In this document: positions 1 to 9,582 of the stretch, one piece after another
Numbering within the stretch: the first letter of the stretch is position 1
Layout: every line of letters starts with the position of its first letter
Assembly: GCA_947501325.1 (NCBI GenBank)
Contig: CANMVC010000002.1
Span: forward strand, 806,001 to 870,000
DNA length: 64,000 bases
Reading direction: 5' to 3'
From: an uncultured Sphingomonadaceae bacterium
GTDB taxonomy: Bacteria > Pseudomonadota > Alphaproteobacteria > Sphingomonadales > Sphingomonadaceae
Notes under the pieces: generated by a model
What the model was told of the DNA's origin: nothing
The model's database searches: none
The model's input: the letters and a program-made list of their open reading frames with translations, nothing else
Translations under genes and position numbers: made by a program

Positions 1-366
1 CATGTCACTTTGATATTCGATGGCGTCGCGCCCACCTATCAGATGACGCACTGGAGCCGTGACCGAAAGCGGGGCGCGCAAATACCGCTTGAATTTATCG
101 TCCACAAACAAAGCTATAAAAATGCCCAGCTTTACAATCTGCAGGATCGGGGTTCGCTGGAAGTTGGCAAGCGGGCAGATATTAACGTTATCGATTTCGA
201 TCAACTGAAACTCGGCGGACTGGAAGTGCATGCAGACCTGCCGGCTGGGGGCAAGCGCATCTTGCAACCGGCATCGGGCTATATCGCGACCTATGTAAAT
301 GGTGTCAAAACCAGAGCGAATGATCGGGATACCGGTGCACGGCCCGGCCACTTGCTACGCGGGTGA
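1..366 (+). CDS. Amidohydrolase family protein (N-acyl-D-amino-acid deacylase-like), C-terminal fragment cut by window edge
   Basis: Open frame to the left edge; C-terminal motif GSLEVGKRADINVIDFDQL...YVNGV typical of amidohydrolase family 3. Confidence 0.75.
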   Translation, partial: HVTLIFDGVAPTYQMTHWSRDRKRGAQIPLEFIVHKQSYKNAQLYNLQDRGSLEVGKRADINVIDFDQLKLGGLEVHADLPAGGKRILQPASGYIATYVNGVKTRANDRDTGARPGHLLRG

Positions 367-1605
367 GTGAGCCAAGATCATTCAGCCAAGCCGTCGGGGG
401 AGAAACATCTCATGACCAGTGATAATATCGTTGCGCTAAAGCCCTATCAACTCGCGGCCTTGCTGGTCATTTTCATGACCGTTTTTGCAGCGCCGCTGAC
501 CATCGCCTTTAATATCGGTGCAATTGTTTCTGCGTTTGACGCAACGCGTACCGAGGCCGGACTGGTAATGACGGCAGAAGGCGTAGCGGTATCCATTGCT
601 TCGATCATAGGGTCCCGTCTCATATCAAAATATTATCTCAAAACATTGCTGGTTGCGGGCTTATTGCTGGTCATCGCGGGCAATGCACTGACCATGATGG
701 CGACGGATATCCCCATGATGGTCGTCTGCCGCGCATTGGCTGGTCTGGGTATCGGAACGGTCATCAGTTCGATCATGGCGACTGCCGCACGTACCCCCAA
801 GCCTGAAATGACCTTTGGCTGTGTCAATGCTAGCGCAGGCGCGTTCATCTCGCTGCTCGCACTTGCCGTTCCCTTTGCGATAATCCGCGGTGGCCTAGAC
901 GGCGCATATGGGCTCTACACCGCTCTTGCCGTAATGGGGTTGATTCTGATCACGGTGATTCCAAATAACAAAGCTCCAACCAACAGTTCTCCCGCAACAG
1001 CATCGGGGAACAAAAAACCTGTCGGACGGTTTGCGGCCAATGCAGGATGGATTGCGCTTTTGGGCCTGGGTATTTTCTTCTTTGGTCAGGCAGGTATTGC
1101 CGCCTTTGTGGAACGCATAGGGGCCGATGTCGGGATTCCGCTCGCGAAAATCGGAACGATATTCTTCTTTGCAGGTCTGTTGACTATCGTCGGCCCCATC
1201 TGCGCTGGTATCGTTGGCGCGCGCTTCGGCAGTACGAAACCGCTTGTGCTTGTGGGTGTGTTTATTTGTCTCGCGGTAATCGGCATTGCGATTAGCGGAG
1301 AGAAAATCGGCTTCTACATCGGCGTTCCGATGATCATGATCATGCCAGCCATCATGTTGCCATCCTTCCTCGGCGGTCTGGCGGTGGTCGATCCGACGGG
1401 CCGTCTTGCGGGCGCGCATCCGGCCTTCGCGACCATGGGCGGTGCCATGGGGCCGGTGGCAGCGGGTATGATCTCGGATATCGGGGGTTTTGCGACCCTT
1501 GGGTGGTTTATAGTGGCTGTGCTGATCATCGGAATGACGCTGATGGCTGCCGCTACATTCAAGGCAGATAGTCTTCGCTCAAATAGCTTGCAGCCTGCGG
1601 AATAG
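367..1605 (+). CDS. MFS transporter
   Basis: 412-aa ORF with about 12 hydrophobic segments; GTG start at 367 or ATG at 412. Confidence 0.8.
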   Translation: MSQDHSAKPSGEKHLMTSDNIVALKPYQLAALLVIFMTVFAAPLTIAFNIGAIVSAFDATRTEAGLVMTAEGVAVSIASIIGSRLISKYYLKTLLVAGLLLVIAGNALTMMATDIPMMVVCRALAGLGIGTVISSIMATAARTPKPEMTFGCVNASAGAFISLLALAVPFAIIRGGLDGAYGLYTALAVMGLILITVIPNNKAPTNSSPATASGNKKPVGRFAANAGWIALLGLGIFFFGQAGIAAFVERIGADVGIPLAKIGTIFFFAGLLTIVGPICAGIVGARFGSTKPLVLVGVFICLAVIGIAISGEKIGFYIGVPMIMIMPAIMLPSFLGGLAVVDPTGRLAGAHPAFATMGGAMGPVAAGMISDIGGFATLGWFIVAVLIIGMTLMAAATFKADSLRSNSLQPAE

Positions 1606-1619
1606 AGAGACACGACCCG

Positions 1620-3134
1620 ATGCATCCTCGCTTTTTTGCGGAAACCCACCCCGGCCATTTTGCAGCGATTATGGCCGATGGTTCTCGGGCATTGCTTTAC
1701 GCAGAGCTGGAAACGCGAGCGAACAAGGGGGCGCATTATTTTCGGTCGCTTGGTATCCATAATGGAGACGCCATTGGCATTTGGCTGCACAATGGTATTG
1801 AATTTTTCGAAGTCTATTGGGCGGCCCAAAGAGCGGGCGCTTATATATGTCCGATATCGACCCAACTTACCGCAGAAGATGCGGCCTATATCCTGAACGA
1901 CAGCGGTGCCAAACTTGTTGTCACCGACATTCTCGTGAAATCTGCAAAGGAACTCATTGATCGCAAGAGCAATCTGGTTTCTGGCCGGCTTGCTATTTTA
2001 GAAGGCACGCGATTGAGCGAAACAATTGCGCCGTTCCCAGAAACACCGATTGTCGACGAACGAGCGGGCTATCAGATGGTCTATTCTTCCGGAACGACAG
2101 GGCGTCCAAAGGGTATTAGAATTCCCTTATCGGATCAGCCTGCGGAAGCTTCCTTGAAGCGCGCTGAGCTGATGCAAAAGAGCTATGGGCTTGGTCCGCA
2201 TTCCGTTCTGCTTGCCCCAGCTCCACTATATCATACCGCTCCCTTGATTTTTTCGACCATTCCGCAGCGCCTTGGCGCAACGATCGTCGTCATGCCCAAA
2301 TTTGATCCGGAAGAAGCTCTTCGACTCATTGAGAAATATCGGATTACTTTTGTTCAAATGGTCCCGACAATGTTCATCAGGCTTTTAAAACTGCCTCAGG
2401 CCATCCGCGAACAATATGATCTCTCGTCTTTGCAGACAGTCCTGCACGCTGCGGCACCCTGCCCTGTTGAGACAAAGCGCAAGATGCTCGATTGGCTGGG
2501 CCCGATTATCTATGAATATTATGCAGGATCGGAGGGCAATGGCTCTACAGCTATCGGACCGGAAGAATGGCTTGAAAGACCAGGGTCAGTTGGCAAGGCG
2601 CAGGACACTACAATTCATATTTGTGGCGAAAATGGCGAAGAGCTGCCCGCCGGTGAAGATGGTCTCATCTACTTTGCCGGTGGCGCCAATTTTGAATATT
2701 TGAATGACCCTAACAAAACCCACGATTCCCGTCATCCGAAGTACCGTGATTGGAGCACATTGGGGGACATTGGTCATGTTGACGAAGACGGCTATCTTTA
2801 CCTGACCGACCGCAAAAGCTTCATGATCATTTCGGGCGGCGTCAATATCTATCCGCAGGAGGTCGAAAACCTGCTTATCCAGCATCCCGATGTCGACGAT
2901 GTTGCAGTGATTGGAGTTCCCAACGCGGATATGGGAGAAGAGGTTAAAGCAGTCGTACAGCCCAGAAGATGGGAAGAACGCGGCAAAGACCTGGAAGACC
3001 GCTTGCTAAATCACTGCCGATCAAAATTGAGCCACTACAAATGGCCGCGATCGATAGATTTTGAACGAAAATTACCCCGCCACGAAACTGGTAAACTTTA
3101 CAAGCGCGAGCTCAGGAAACGTTACTGGGTTTGA
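1620..3134 (+). CDS. AMP-binding acyl-CoA synthetase
   Basis: MVYSSGTTGRPKGI, YEYYAGSEG, and GDIGHVDEDGYLYLTDRKSFMIISGGVNIYPQEVE motifs. Confidence 0.9.
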   Translation: MHPRFFAETHPGHFAAIMADGSRALLYAELETRANKGAHYFRSLGIHNGDAIGIWLHNGIEFFEVYWAAQRAGAYICPISTQLTAEDAAYILNDSGAKLVVTDILVKSAKELIDRKSNLVSGRLAILEGTRLSETIAPFPETPIVDERAGYQMVYSSGTTGRPKGIRIPLSDQPAEASLKRAELMQKSYGLGPHSVLLAPAPLYHTAPLIFSTIPQRLGATIVVMPKFDPEEALRLIEKYRITFVQMVPTMFIRLLKLPQAIREQYDLSSLQTVLHAAAPCPVETKRKMLDWLGPIIYEYYAGSEGNGSTAIGPEEWLERPGSVGKAQDTTIHICGENGEELPAGEDGLIYFAGGANFEYLNDPNKTHDSRHPKYRDWSTLGDIGHVDEDGYLYLTDRKSFMIISGGVNIYPQEVENLLIQHPDVDDVAVIGVPNADMGEEVKAVVQPRRWEERGKDLEDRLLNHCRSKLSHYKWPRSIDFERKLPRHETGKLYKRELRKRYWV

Positions 3135-3295
3135 ATTTGGTTATGGGAATATATTCCCGCCCCTTGCTTCATAAATTTTTCCAGAGATGTCGATTTTATT
3201 TGCTGAAAATTTGGAAGATTATTATATAGAAAACTGGCAGCGACCGGTGTGGTTCTAACATTAGCTAGGCTGCCCACTTTCAAGGATAATTGAAT

Positions 3296-3646
3296 ATGTT
3301 TGTTACTGTAACTTCGGTAGCAGCTATGCTTGTCATGGCGTCAGCTCCCTCTGATGATATGGATTTGGCACGCACAGTATATAGCAATTGCGTTATCGAT
3401 AAAGTGATTGCGCATCTCGATAGCAAGACTGCTGAAAACGAGAGCAAAACACTGCTATCCGGTGTCTGTGAAACGGAGAAAAAGGCATTTTTCAATGCTG
3501 TCGTCAAATATGAACGCAGCGAAGGATCGACTGCAGCTGAAGCAAAAGAATTTGCGGATGAAGAAGTGCAAATGATTCTTGACGATAACACTGAGTCCTA
3601 TGCCGAACATTTTGCGAATGACACACGTCCTGTAAAAGGCGTTTAA
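3296..3646 (+). CDS. Small hypothetical secreted/periplasmic protein
   Basis: About 116-aa ORF from ATG 3296 with hydrophobic N-terminus. Confidence 0.5.
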   Translation: MFVTVTSVAAMLVMASAPSDDMDLARTVYSNCVIDKVIAHLDSKTAENESKTLLSGVCETEKKAFFNAVVKYERSEGSTAAEAKEFADEEVQMILDDNTESYAEHFANDTRPVKGV

Positions 3647-3830
3647 AGCAGCAATATTGATTTCTCTAAGGCTGCGTCGCCTTGCTTCGCGGCCCTTTTT
3701 CGTCTGAACTTTGATAAAACTGGTTCGATTTTGATCACTGGTCTTTTTTATATGTTACGCTACGATGGCGCGGAATAATCTATCATGATGTTCCAATGAA
3801 TCGGGGTGACCTATTAAATTCTTTGACGAA

Positions 3831-5228
3831 ATGCTCGGAGACGCAAAGTCCGTTCGAGAACCCTATCTCGATTATAACCAATGGTTTGAAGACGAAGATC
3901 CTGCTCGCATTCATCGCAAAGCTGGACAGGCAGAGGCCTTTTTTCGCAAAACCGGTATCACATTTAATGTCTATGGCACCAATGAGGCGGATGAGCGCCT
4001 TATTCCCTTTGATGTGGTGCCTCGCGTTATATCCGCAAGGGAATGGCGCAAATTATCGCGAGGAATAGAACAGCGTGTTAGTGCGCTGAATGCTTTCCTG
4101 CATGACATATATCATCGTCAGGAAATCCTTCGGGCTGGCCGCGTTCCATTCGAACTGATCGCCAATAACGAAGCGTTCCTGCCACAAATGGTCGGCGTTG
4201 ATCCGCCAGGCGGAATTTACACGCACATCGTCGGCACAGATATTGTGCGAACCGGGCCGGATGAATTTTTTGTACTGGAGGACAATGCACGTACCCCGTC
4301 AGGCGTTTCCTACATGCTGGAAAATCGCGAGACGATGCTACAAATGTTTCCAGAACTATTCTCGCGGATCCCGATTCAGCAAGTCAGCAACTATCCCATC
4401 AATTTGCGGCGTTCACTGGGGGCCTGCGCGCCACCACAATGTGAAGGGAAACCGGTCGTAGCTGTGCTGACACCAGGTATCCATAACTCGGCTTATTTCG
4501 AACATAGCTTTCTGGCCGATCAGATGGGAGCGGAGTTGGTAGAAGGTCATGATCTGAGGGTTGTTGATGGCCGGATCGCCATGCGGACAACACAAGGATA
4601 TACGGCGATTGATGTTCTTTACCGGCGAGTTGATGACGAATATCTTGATCCACTTAACTTCAATCCGGATTCCATGCTTGGCGTCCCTGGCATCATGGAT
4701 GTTTACCGGTCGGGCGGCATTACTATCGCCAACGCGCCGGGAACCGGCATCGCCGACGACAAAGCGCTGTATTCTTACATGCCGGAGATCGTAGAATTTT
4801 ATACCGGTGAAAAGCCGTTGCTGAACAATGTGGAAACTTTTCGCTGTTCTGATCCTCAGCATTTGCAATATGTGCTCGATAATCTCGCTGAGCTGGTAGT
4901 CAAGGAAGTCCACGGGTCTGGTGGCTATGGAATGCTTGTGGGACCTGCAGCGAGCAAGGCAGAAGTGGAAGAGTTCCGCAAAAAACTGATTGAGCGGCCA
5001 TCCAATTATATCGCGCAGCCTACATTAGCGCTGTCTACAGTACCGATTTTCACTGAAAAAGGTCTGGCCCCTCGTCATGTTGACCTCCGACCGTTCGTCC
5101 TGATGTCACCAGAGCGGATCGACATCACGCCCGGAGGATTGACCCGGGTCGCGATGACCGAAGGATCACTCGTTGTAAATTCTAGCCAAGGTGGAGGCAC
5201 CAAGGACACTTGGGTGCTGGAGGAATAG
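3831..5228 (+). CDS. Circularly permuted ATP-grasp protein (DUF404/DUF407 type)
   Basis: 465 aa; LEDNARTPSGVSYMLENRE and KEVHGSGGYGMLVGP motifs; first gene of Anbu-type operon. Confidence 0.88.
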   Translation: MLGDAKSVREPYLDYNQWFEDEDPARIHRKAGQAEAFFRKTGITFNVYGTNEADERLIPFDVVPRVISAREWRKLSRGIEQRVSALNAFLHDIYHRQEILRAGRVPFELIANNEAFLPQMVGVDPPGGIYTHIVGTDIVRTGPDEFFVLEDNARTPSGVSYMLENRETMLQMFPELFSRIPIQQVSNYPINLRRSLGACAPPQCEGKPVVAVLTPGIHNSAYFEHSFLADQMGAELVEGHDLRVVDGRIAMRTTQGYTAIDVLYRRVDDEYLDPLNFNPDSMLGVPGIMDVYRSGGITIANAPGTGIADDKALYSYMPEIVEFYTGEKPLLNNVETFRCSDPQHLQYVLDNLAELVVKEVHGSGGYGMLVGPAASKAEVEEFRKKLIERPSNYIAQPTLALSTVPIFTEKGLAPRHVDLRPFVLMSPERIDITPGGLTRVAMTEGSLVVNSSQGGGTKDTWVLEE

Positions 5229-5232
5229 AGCG

Positions 5233-6174
5233 ATGCTAGGAAAAACCGCAGGCGGCCTTTTTTGGATGTTCCGATATCTAGAGCGCAGCGAAAACAACGC
5301 GCGATTGTTAGACGCCGGCTTTCGCATCGCTTTGACCCGATCAGCGAGTGCGTCAGAAGAATGGAAGTCGGTGCTGAAAACCGCTGGCTCTGTTATTGAC
5401 TATGACGCGCAGCACGGCGTTTATGAGTCGAAAAAAGTCATCGACTTTCTGCTCCGCGATCTGAGCAATCCCTCTAGCGTCATATCCATTATGAAAGCCG
5501 CGCGAGACAATGCGCGGCTGGTCCGCACGGCGCTCACCCGGGAGGTGTGGGAGGCAACGAACGAAGGTTGGATCACGCTCAAGGAATTGCTGGACCAACC
5601 GGTTCCTGAGAAAGATCTGCCCGATGCACTCAGCATCATACGAAAACAGAACGCGCTGGTTCGCGGTGCAACCCATGGCACGATGCTGCGCAACGACGGA
5701 TTTTACTTTACCCAGCTGGGTACATTCATGGAGCGAGCCGACAATACCGCACGCATATTGGACGTAAAATATTATCTGCTGCTGCCTTCGATTGCAAAAA
5801 TAGGTTCGTCGCTCGACAATGTCCAATGGGAAACAATTTTGCGATCTGTGTCGGCACAACGGGCTTATCGCTGGCTAAATGGCGCGCAGATTAGCCCCGC
5901 CAATATTGCCGAGTTTCTTATCCTCCACCGGCAGATGCCGCGTTCGCTGGCCTATTGCGCACAGCAAGTTGATGAAAGCTTGCGCTTTTTGCAGGAGGAA
6001 TATGACGTCGAGCATAAATCCTGTCGCCTCGCGCGCGAGCTCTACCAAGGACTGAAATCAGGCCAGATAGACGAGATTTTCGAAGATGGACTTCACGAAT
6101 ATATTGAAGGTTTCTTGAATAAAAACAGCAGTTTGGGCGCGCAAATTGAGCGTGACTACAGGTTCCAGGGATAA
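5233..6174 (+). CDS. Alpha-E domain-containing protein (DUF403)
   Basis: MLGKTAGGLFWMFRYLERSENNARLLDA...FMERADNTARILDVKYYLLLP; 4 bp after the ATP-grasp gene. Confidence 0.88.
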   Translation: MLGKTAGGLFWMFRYLERSENNARLLDAGFRIALTRSASASEEWKSVLKTAGSVIDYDAQHGVYESKKVIDFLLRDLSNPSSVISIMKAARDNARLVRTALTREVWEATNEGWITLKELLDQPVPEKDLPDALSIIRKQNALVRGATHGTMLRNDGFYFTQLGTFMERADNTARILDVKYYLLLPSIAKIGSSLDNVQWETILRSVSAQRAYRWLNGAQISPANIAEFLILHRQMPRSLAYCAQQVDESLRFLQEEYDVEHKSCRLARELYQGLKSGQIDEIFEDGLHEYIEGFLNKNSSLGAQIERDYRFQG

Positions 6175-6176
6175 TC

Positions 6177-6977
6177 ATGCAGCTTCTTGTCAAACACAGC
6201 ACAACTTATACTTATGACGCCGCCGTAGCTTATGGTTTGCAGCAAATCCGTCTTACACCCAAATCACGCGATGGTCAGCGCATTCTAAGCTGGAACATGA
6301 CCGTCGAAGGCGGAAAAAAAGAGCTGCAATTTAGCGATCAGCATAACAATCAAGTTGATCTGATCAGCATCATCTCGGGCGGTGAACAGATTGTTATACG
6401 TTGTGAGGGCGTGGTTGAAGTTGATCAGAATGATGGGGTCATTGGTTCTCATCGCGGTTTCATGCCGCTCTGGGGTTTCCAGCAATCAACACCGCTGACG
6501 CAAGCTGGCCCAGAAATCGACAGTCTATTGAAGATCTTAGAGGATGGGCATTCAGGCGAGATTGACCGGGCGCATGCCTTGTCCGCCTTGATCGTTGAAA
6601 AAGTACCTTATGCAATTGGTGCAACCAACGCTGAAACGACTGCTGAAGAGGCTATTCAGGCAGGAGCGGGGGTCTGTCAGGATCATGCTCATATTTTTAT
6701 CACAGCAATGCGACTGCTCGGTCATCCGGCCCGTTACGTGTCGGGGTATCTCATGATGAATGACCGCGATGATCAAGATGCCACTCACGCTTGGGCAGAA
6801 GCGCATTTTGACGGCATAGGATGGATCGGCTTTGACGTTTCGAACGGATATTCACCGGACGAGCGCTATATTCGCGTTGCAACTGGTCTGGATTATCAGG
6901 AGGCATCTCCGGTTTCGGGCATGCGATACGGCGGCACATCGGAAAATATGGTTGTTCAACTGCAGGTTCAGCAGTAA
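6177..6977 (+). CDS. Transglutaminase-like cysteine protease family protein
   Basis: GAGVCQDHAHIFITAMRLLGHPARYVSGYL and DATHAWAEA catalytic motifs. Confidence 0.9.
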   Translation: MQLLVKHSTTYTYDAAVAYGLQQIRLTPKSRDGQRILSWNMTVEGGKKELQFSDQHNNQVDLISIISGGEQIVIRCEGVVEVDQNDGVIGSHRGFMPLWGFQQSTPLTQAGPEIDSLLKILEDGHSGEIDRAHALSALIVEKVPYAIGATNAETTAEEAIQAGAGVCQDHAHIFITAMRLLGHPARYVSGYLMMNDRDDQDATHAWAEAHFDGIGWIGFDVSNGYSPDERYIRVATGLDYQEASPVSGMRYGGTSENMVVQLQVQQ

Positions 6978-7021
6978 GCAACCGATGCGCTTAAGGCGGT
7001 GCTGATAGGGATTACCAAATC

Positions 7022-7753
7022 ATGACATATTGTGTGGGACTGCGGCTCGACAGGGGTTTGGTGTTCATGTCTGACACCCGCACCAATGCCGGCGTCGACG
7101 ATATTGCTCAGGTCAAGAAAATGAACAGTTGGGAAGTCCCGGGAGAGCGGGTGATCACTCTACTCTCCGCTGGAAATCTTGCGACGACACAGGCGGTTAT
7201 TAGCGTTCTCGATGAAAGAACCAAGGCCCCGGAAGATCGCGCGCCCTCGATATTGACCGCACCTTCGATGTTTCAAGTGGCGACGATAATTGGCGACACT
7301 TTGCGGGAAATTGTTCTCGCCCATAGTGAAACAGGCCCGGTCTCGGAATCGGCATTCGGCGCAACTCTGATTGTCGGCGGCCAGATAAAAGGTATGGAGC
7401 CGCGCCTGTTCCTGATTTATCCCGAAGGCAATTTCATAGAAGCTGGTGACGACAACCCATTTTTTCAATCCGGAGAGACGAAATACGGGCGTCCAATTCT
7501 CGTCCGCGCCTTGAAACCCGACATGAGCTTCGAACAGGCGGTCAAATTACTTTGCGTTTCTTTCGACTCAACGATCAGCGCAAATGCAGGCGTGGACCTC
7601 CCGATTGATTTGCAGGTTTATGAGACCGATAGCTACACAATCACAGAAAAGCGCCGGATTGAAAGGGATGACCCCTATTTCAATACAGTATCACGGGGGT
7701 GGAGCGAAGCCTTGGATGTTGCATTTGCGACATTGCCCGATTTCAAATTCTGA
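7022..7753 (+). CDS. Proteasome-type protease, Anbu (ancestral beta subunit) family
   Basis: N-terminal MTYCVGLRLDRGLVFMSDTRTNAGVDD...LLSAGNLATTQ; context with ATP-grasp/alpha-E/transglutaminase. Confidence 0.88.
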   Translation: MTYCVGLRLDRGLVFMSDTRTNAGVDDIAQVKKMNSWEVPGERVITLLSAGNLATTQAVISVLDERTKAPEDRAPSILTAPSMFQVATIIGDTLREIVLAHSETGPVSESAFGATLIVGGQIKGMEPRLFLIYPEGNFIEAGDDNPFFQSGETKYGRPILVRALKPDMSFEQAVKLLCVSFDSTISANAGVDLPIDLQVYETDSYTITEKRRIERDDPYFNTVSRGWSEALDVAFATLPDFKF

Positions 7754-7800
7754 CTGTTCAGCGCGCAATTCTTAGTTTGAGATAGAGATTAAAACGCACC

Positions 7801-7816
7801 TACGCAATATTGCGTA
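7801..7816. promoter_or_regulatory. 16-bp box TACGCAATATTGCGTA (perfect palindrome)
   Basis: 35 nt before ATG 7852; member of TACGYA-N6-CGKA family. Confidence 0.65.
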
Positions 7817-7851
7817 TCGCGCAGCGATGCATCTCACGCCAAGTGTAAATT

Positions 7852-8211
7852 ATGACTTGGAAAACAATACGCCTTGAACTGGCCCGAACCGCTGAGCATC
7901 CCGATGGATCATCAGCCCATGCCTATGTGTTTCGCGTTCCGCTCGATGATGATGGCCTGATAGATACGGTTGCGCTTCGTAAAGCGGAAAAGCGACCTGT
8001 GGTCAGACGCTTCTGGCCAGGGGAGCGCGATCAAAACGGCGTGGTTATTTCCAGCGATAAGGGCTGGGCCTTTTCCTACAAGGTCGGTGATGATGATGAC
8101 GAATTGATATTCGGCTTGCAAAACCATCCGATCAAAGTGGGCGAATATCTGACCATCACCGAAACCGACGACAGCGAGTTACCGTTTAAAGTGGTGAGTT
8201 GCCACGAATAG
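7852..8211 (+). CDS. Conserved hypothetical protein, 119 aa
   Basis: ORF preceded by a perfect 16-bp palindromic box at 7801-7816. Confidence 0.65.
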   Translation: MTWKTIRLELARTAEHPDGSSAHAYVFRVPLDDDGLIDTVALRKAEKRPVVRRFWPGERDQNGVVISSDKGWAFSYKVGDDDDELIFGLQNHPIKVGEYLTITETDDSELPFKVVSCHE

Positions 8212-8248
8212 GACTTGTTGAATGAAGGGGGCAAATGGAGGAATCATC

Positions 8249-8884
8249 ATGCTTTTTCGTGCGCAATTTTCTCGCAGTCTGTTAGTCGGCGCTGGGCTCC
8301 TATGCTTTGCGGGCAGTCCGGCCGCCGCCGAATGTGTGATAGGTTCCGAACCGCTTTTCGATCCGTTCGCGCCCTATAAGGGCGGCTCCGCTATCGTCCA
8401 CAAGGATAGTGGTTTCGTTTTTCCCGCAGAAACGGCCGGATTCCGGCGTCTGTGCGAAATGACCACAGATTTCTCCGGCGACAATTTCCAGATCCGCTAC
8501 GAACGGACAATCGGCGACCAGCCGATAGCCGTCGACATAGCCGTCGTCCATCTTGAAGACCTGACCGCGCGCGACCATTACCGGATCATAAAGCCCACCG
8601 TAATGTCCCATTATGCCAGCGCCTCGATCGAGTCCGAGGGTGATTATTTCGTTTCGGGGCGAGAAGATTTGACCGCCTATCAAGGCATATTTGATGGACA
8701 GAAAGATGACGTGCCGTGGCATGTCAGCCTCACCGCGATTGACTATGGTTATTGGGATGCCCGGTTGATCGCATCCTATCCCCACCAACTCGATGTGCCT
8801 GCTCAAGAAGCGCTGATGGAACTGGTCGCGGCCTTTCAGTGGCAAAGCCCTGCAAGCGAAGAGGCTGAGGAAGGGAAACCGTGA
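8249..8884 (+). CDS. Hypothetical secreted protein with N-terminal signal peptide
   Basis: MLFRAQFSRSLLVGAGLLCFAGSPAAAEC signal-like N-terminus; ORF 8222..8884 with more likely start at 8249. Confidence 0.65.
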   Translation: MLFRAQFSRSLLVGAGLLCFAGSPAAAECVIGSEPLFDPFAPYKGGSAIVHKDSGFVFPAETAGFRRLCEMTTDFSGDNFQIRYERTIGDQPIAVDIAVVHLEDLTARDHYRIIKPTVMSHYASASIESEGDYFVSGREDLTAYQGIFDGQKDDVPWHVSLTAIDYGYWDARLIASYPHQLDVPAQEALMELVAAFQWQSPASEEAEEGKP

Positions 8885-9468
8885 AACGCATCGCAATTAT
8901 TGACGGACATCCTGATCCTGATCCGGCGCGTTTCGGTCACGCGCTTGTTGCGGCCTATGCCAATGCCGCTAGAGAGGCGGGTCATGAGGTTCGTGAAATC
9001 CGTCTGGCGGGCCAGGATATTCCGATATTGCAAAGCCGAAAACAATGGCTGGAAGATGATGTACCGAGCAGTATCAAACCCGGGCAAGACGCCATCCAAT
9101 GGGCGCAGCATATCATGTTTCTTTACCCTCTATGGATGGGTGATATGCCAGCGCTATTGAAGGCGTTTATCGAACAAGCCTATCGCCCTGGTTTTGCGCT
9201 TGATTATGGCGAAGAGGGCGACCGAAAAATGCCGAAAAAACTTCTGACCGGACGGTCCGCCCGCTTGGTGGTCACAATGGGCATGCCGGCGATTTTCTAT
9301 CGCGCCTATTTCGCTTCCCACAGTGTGCGCAGTTTCAAACGCAATATTCTGGCTCTCACCGGTATTGATCCGGTCGCAACCTCATTAATCGGCAATGTGG
9401 ATGGCAGCGTCAAACATCGTGAACGCTGGCTCAAAAAAATGACGGACCATGGCGCTAATGGTGATTGA
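8881..9468 (+). CDS. NAD(P)H-dependent oxidoreductase / flavodoxin-fold quinone reductase
   Basis: IDGHPDPDPARFGHALVAAY...FLYPLWMGDMPALLKAFIEQAYRPGFAL; overlaps previous stop. Confidence 0.8.
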   Translation: MKRIAIIDGHPDPDPARFGHALVAAYANAAREAGHEVREIRLAGQDIPILQSRKQWLEDDVPSSIKPGQDAIQWAQHIMFLYPLWMGDMPALLKAFIEQAYRPGFALDYGEEGDRKMPKKLLTGRSARLVVTMGMPAIFYRAYFASHSVRSFKRNILALTGIDPVATSLIGNVDGSVKHRERWLKKMTDHGANGD

Positions 9469-9485
9469 TGAAGCTAGAGAGGCGC

Positions 9486-9501
9486 TCCGTAACATCCCTT
9501 A
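9486..9501. promoter_or_regulatory. Weak box TCCGTAACATCCCTTA
   Basis: 81 nt before usp ATG 9583; right half-site degenerate. Confidence 0.35.
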
Positions 9502-9582
9502 TATAGCGCTCAAAATGATCGGGATAGACTCTCACTATTGGTGCTTCCTAGGCGGAACGTCATCAAAAATAGGAGAAAAATC

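Noticed and set aside
895-1419. Minus-strand 174-aa ORF
   Set aside because: Antisense to a clear MFS gene; low-complexity H/D/R/N-rich translation typical of shadow frames.
3145-3158. Perfect 14-bp palindrome GGGAATATATTCCC after the acyl-CoA synthetase
   Set aside because: No loop or T-tract, single occurrence noticed; could be chance or a weak site, not enough support to call.
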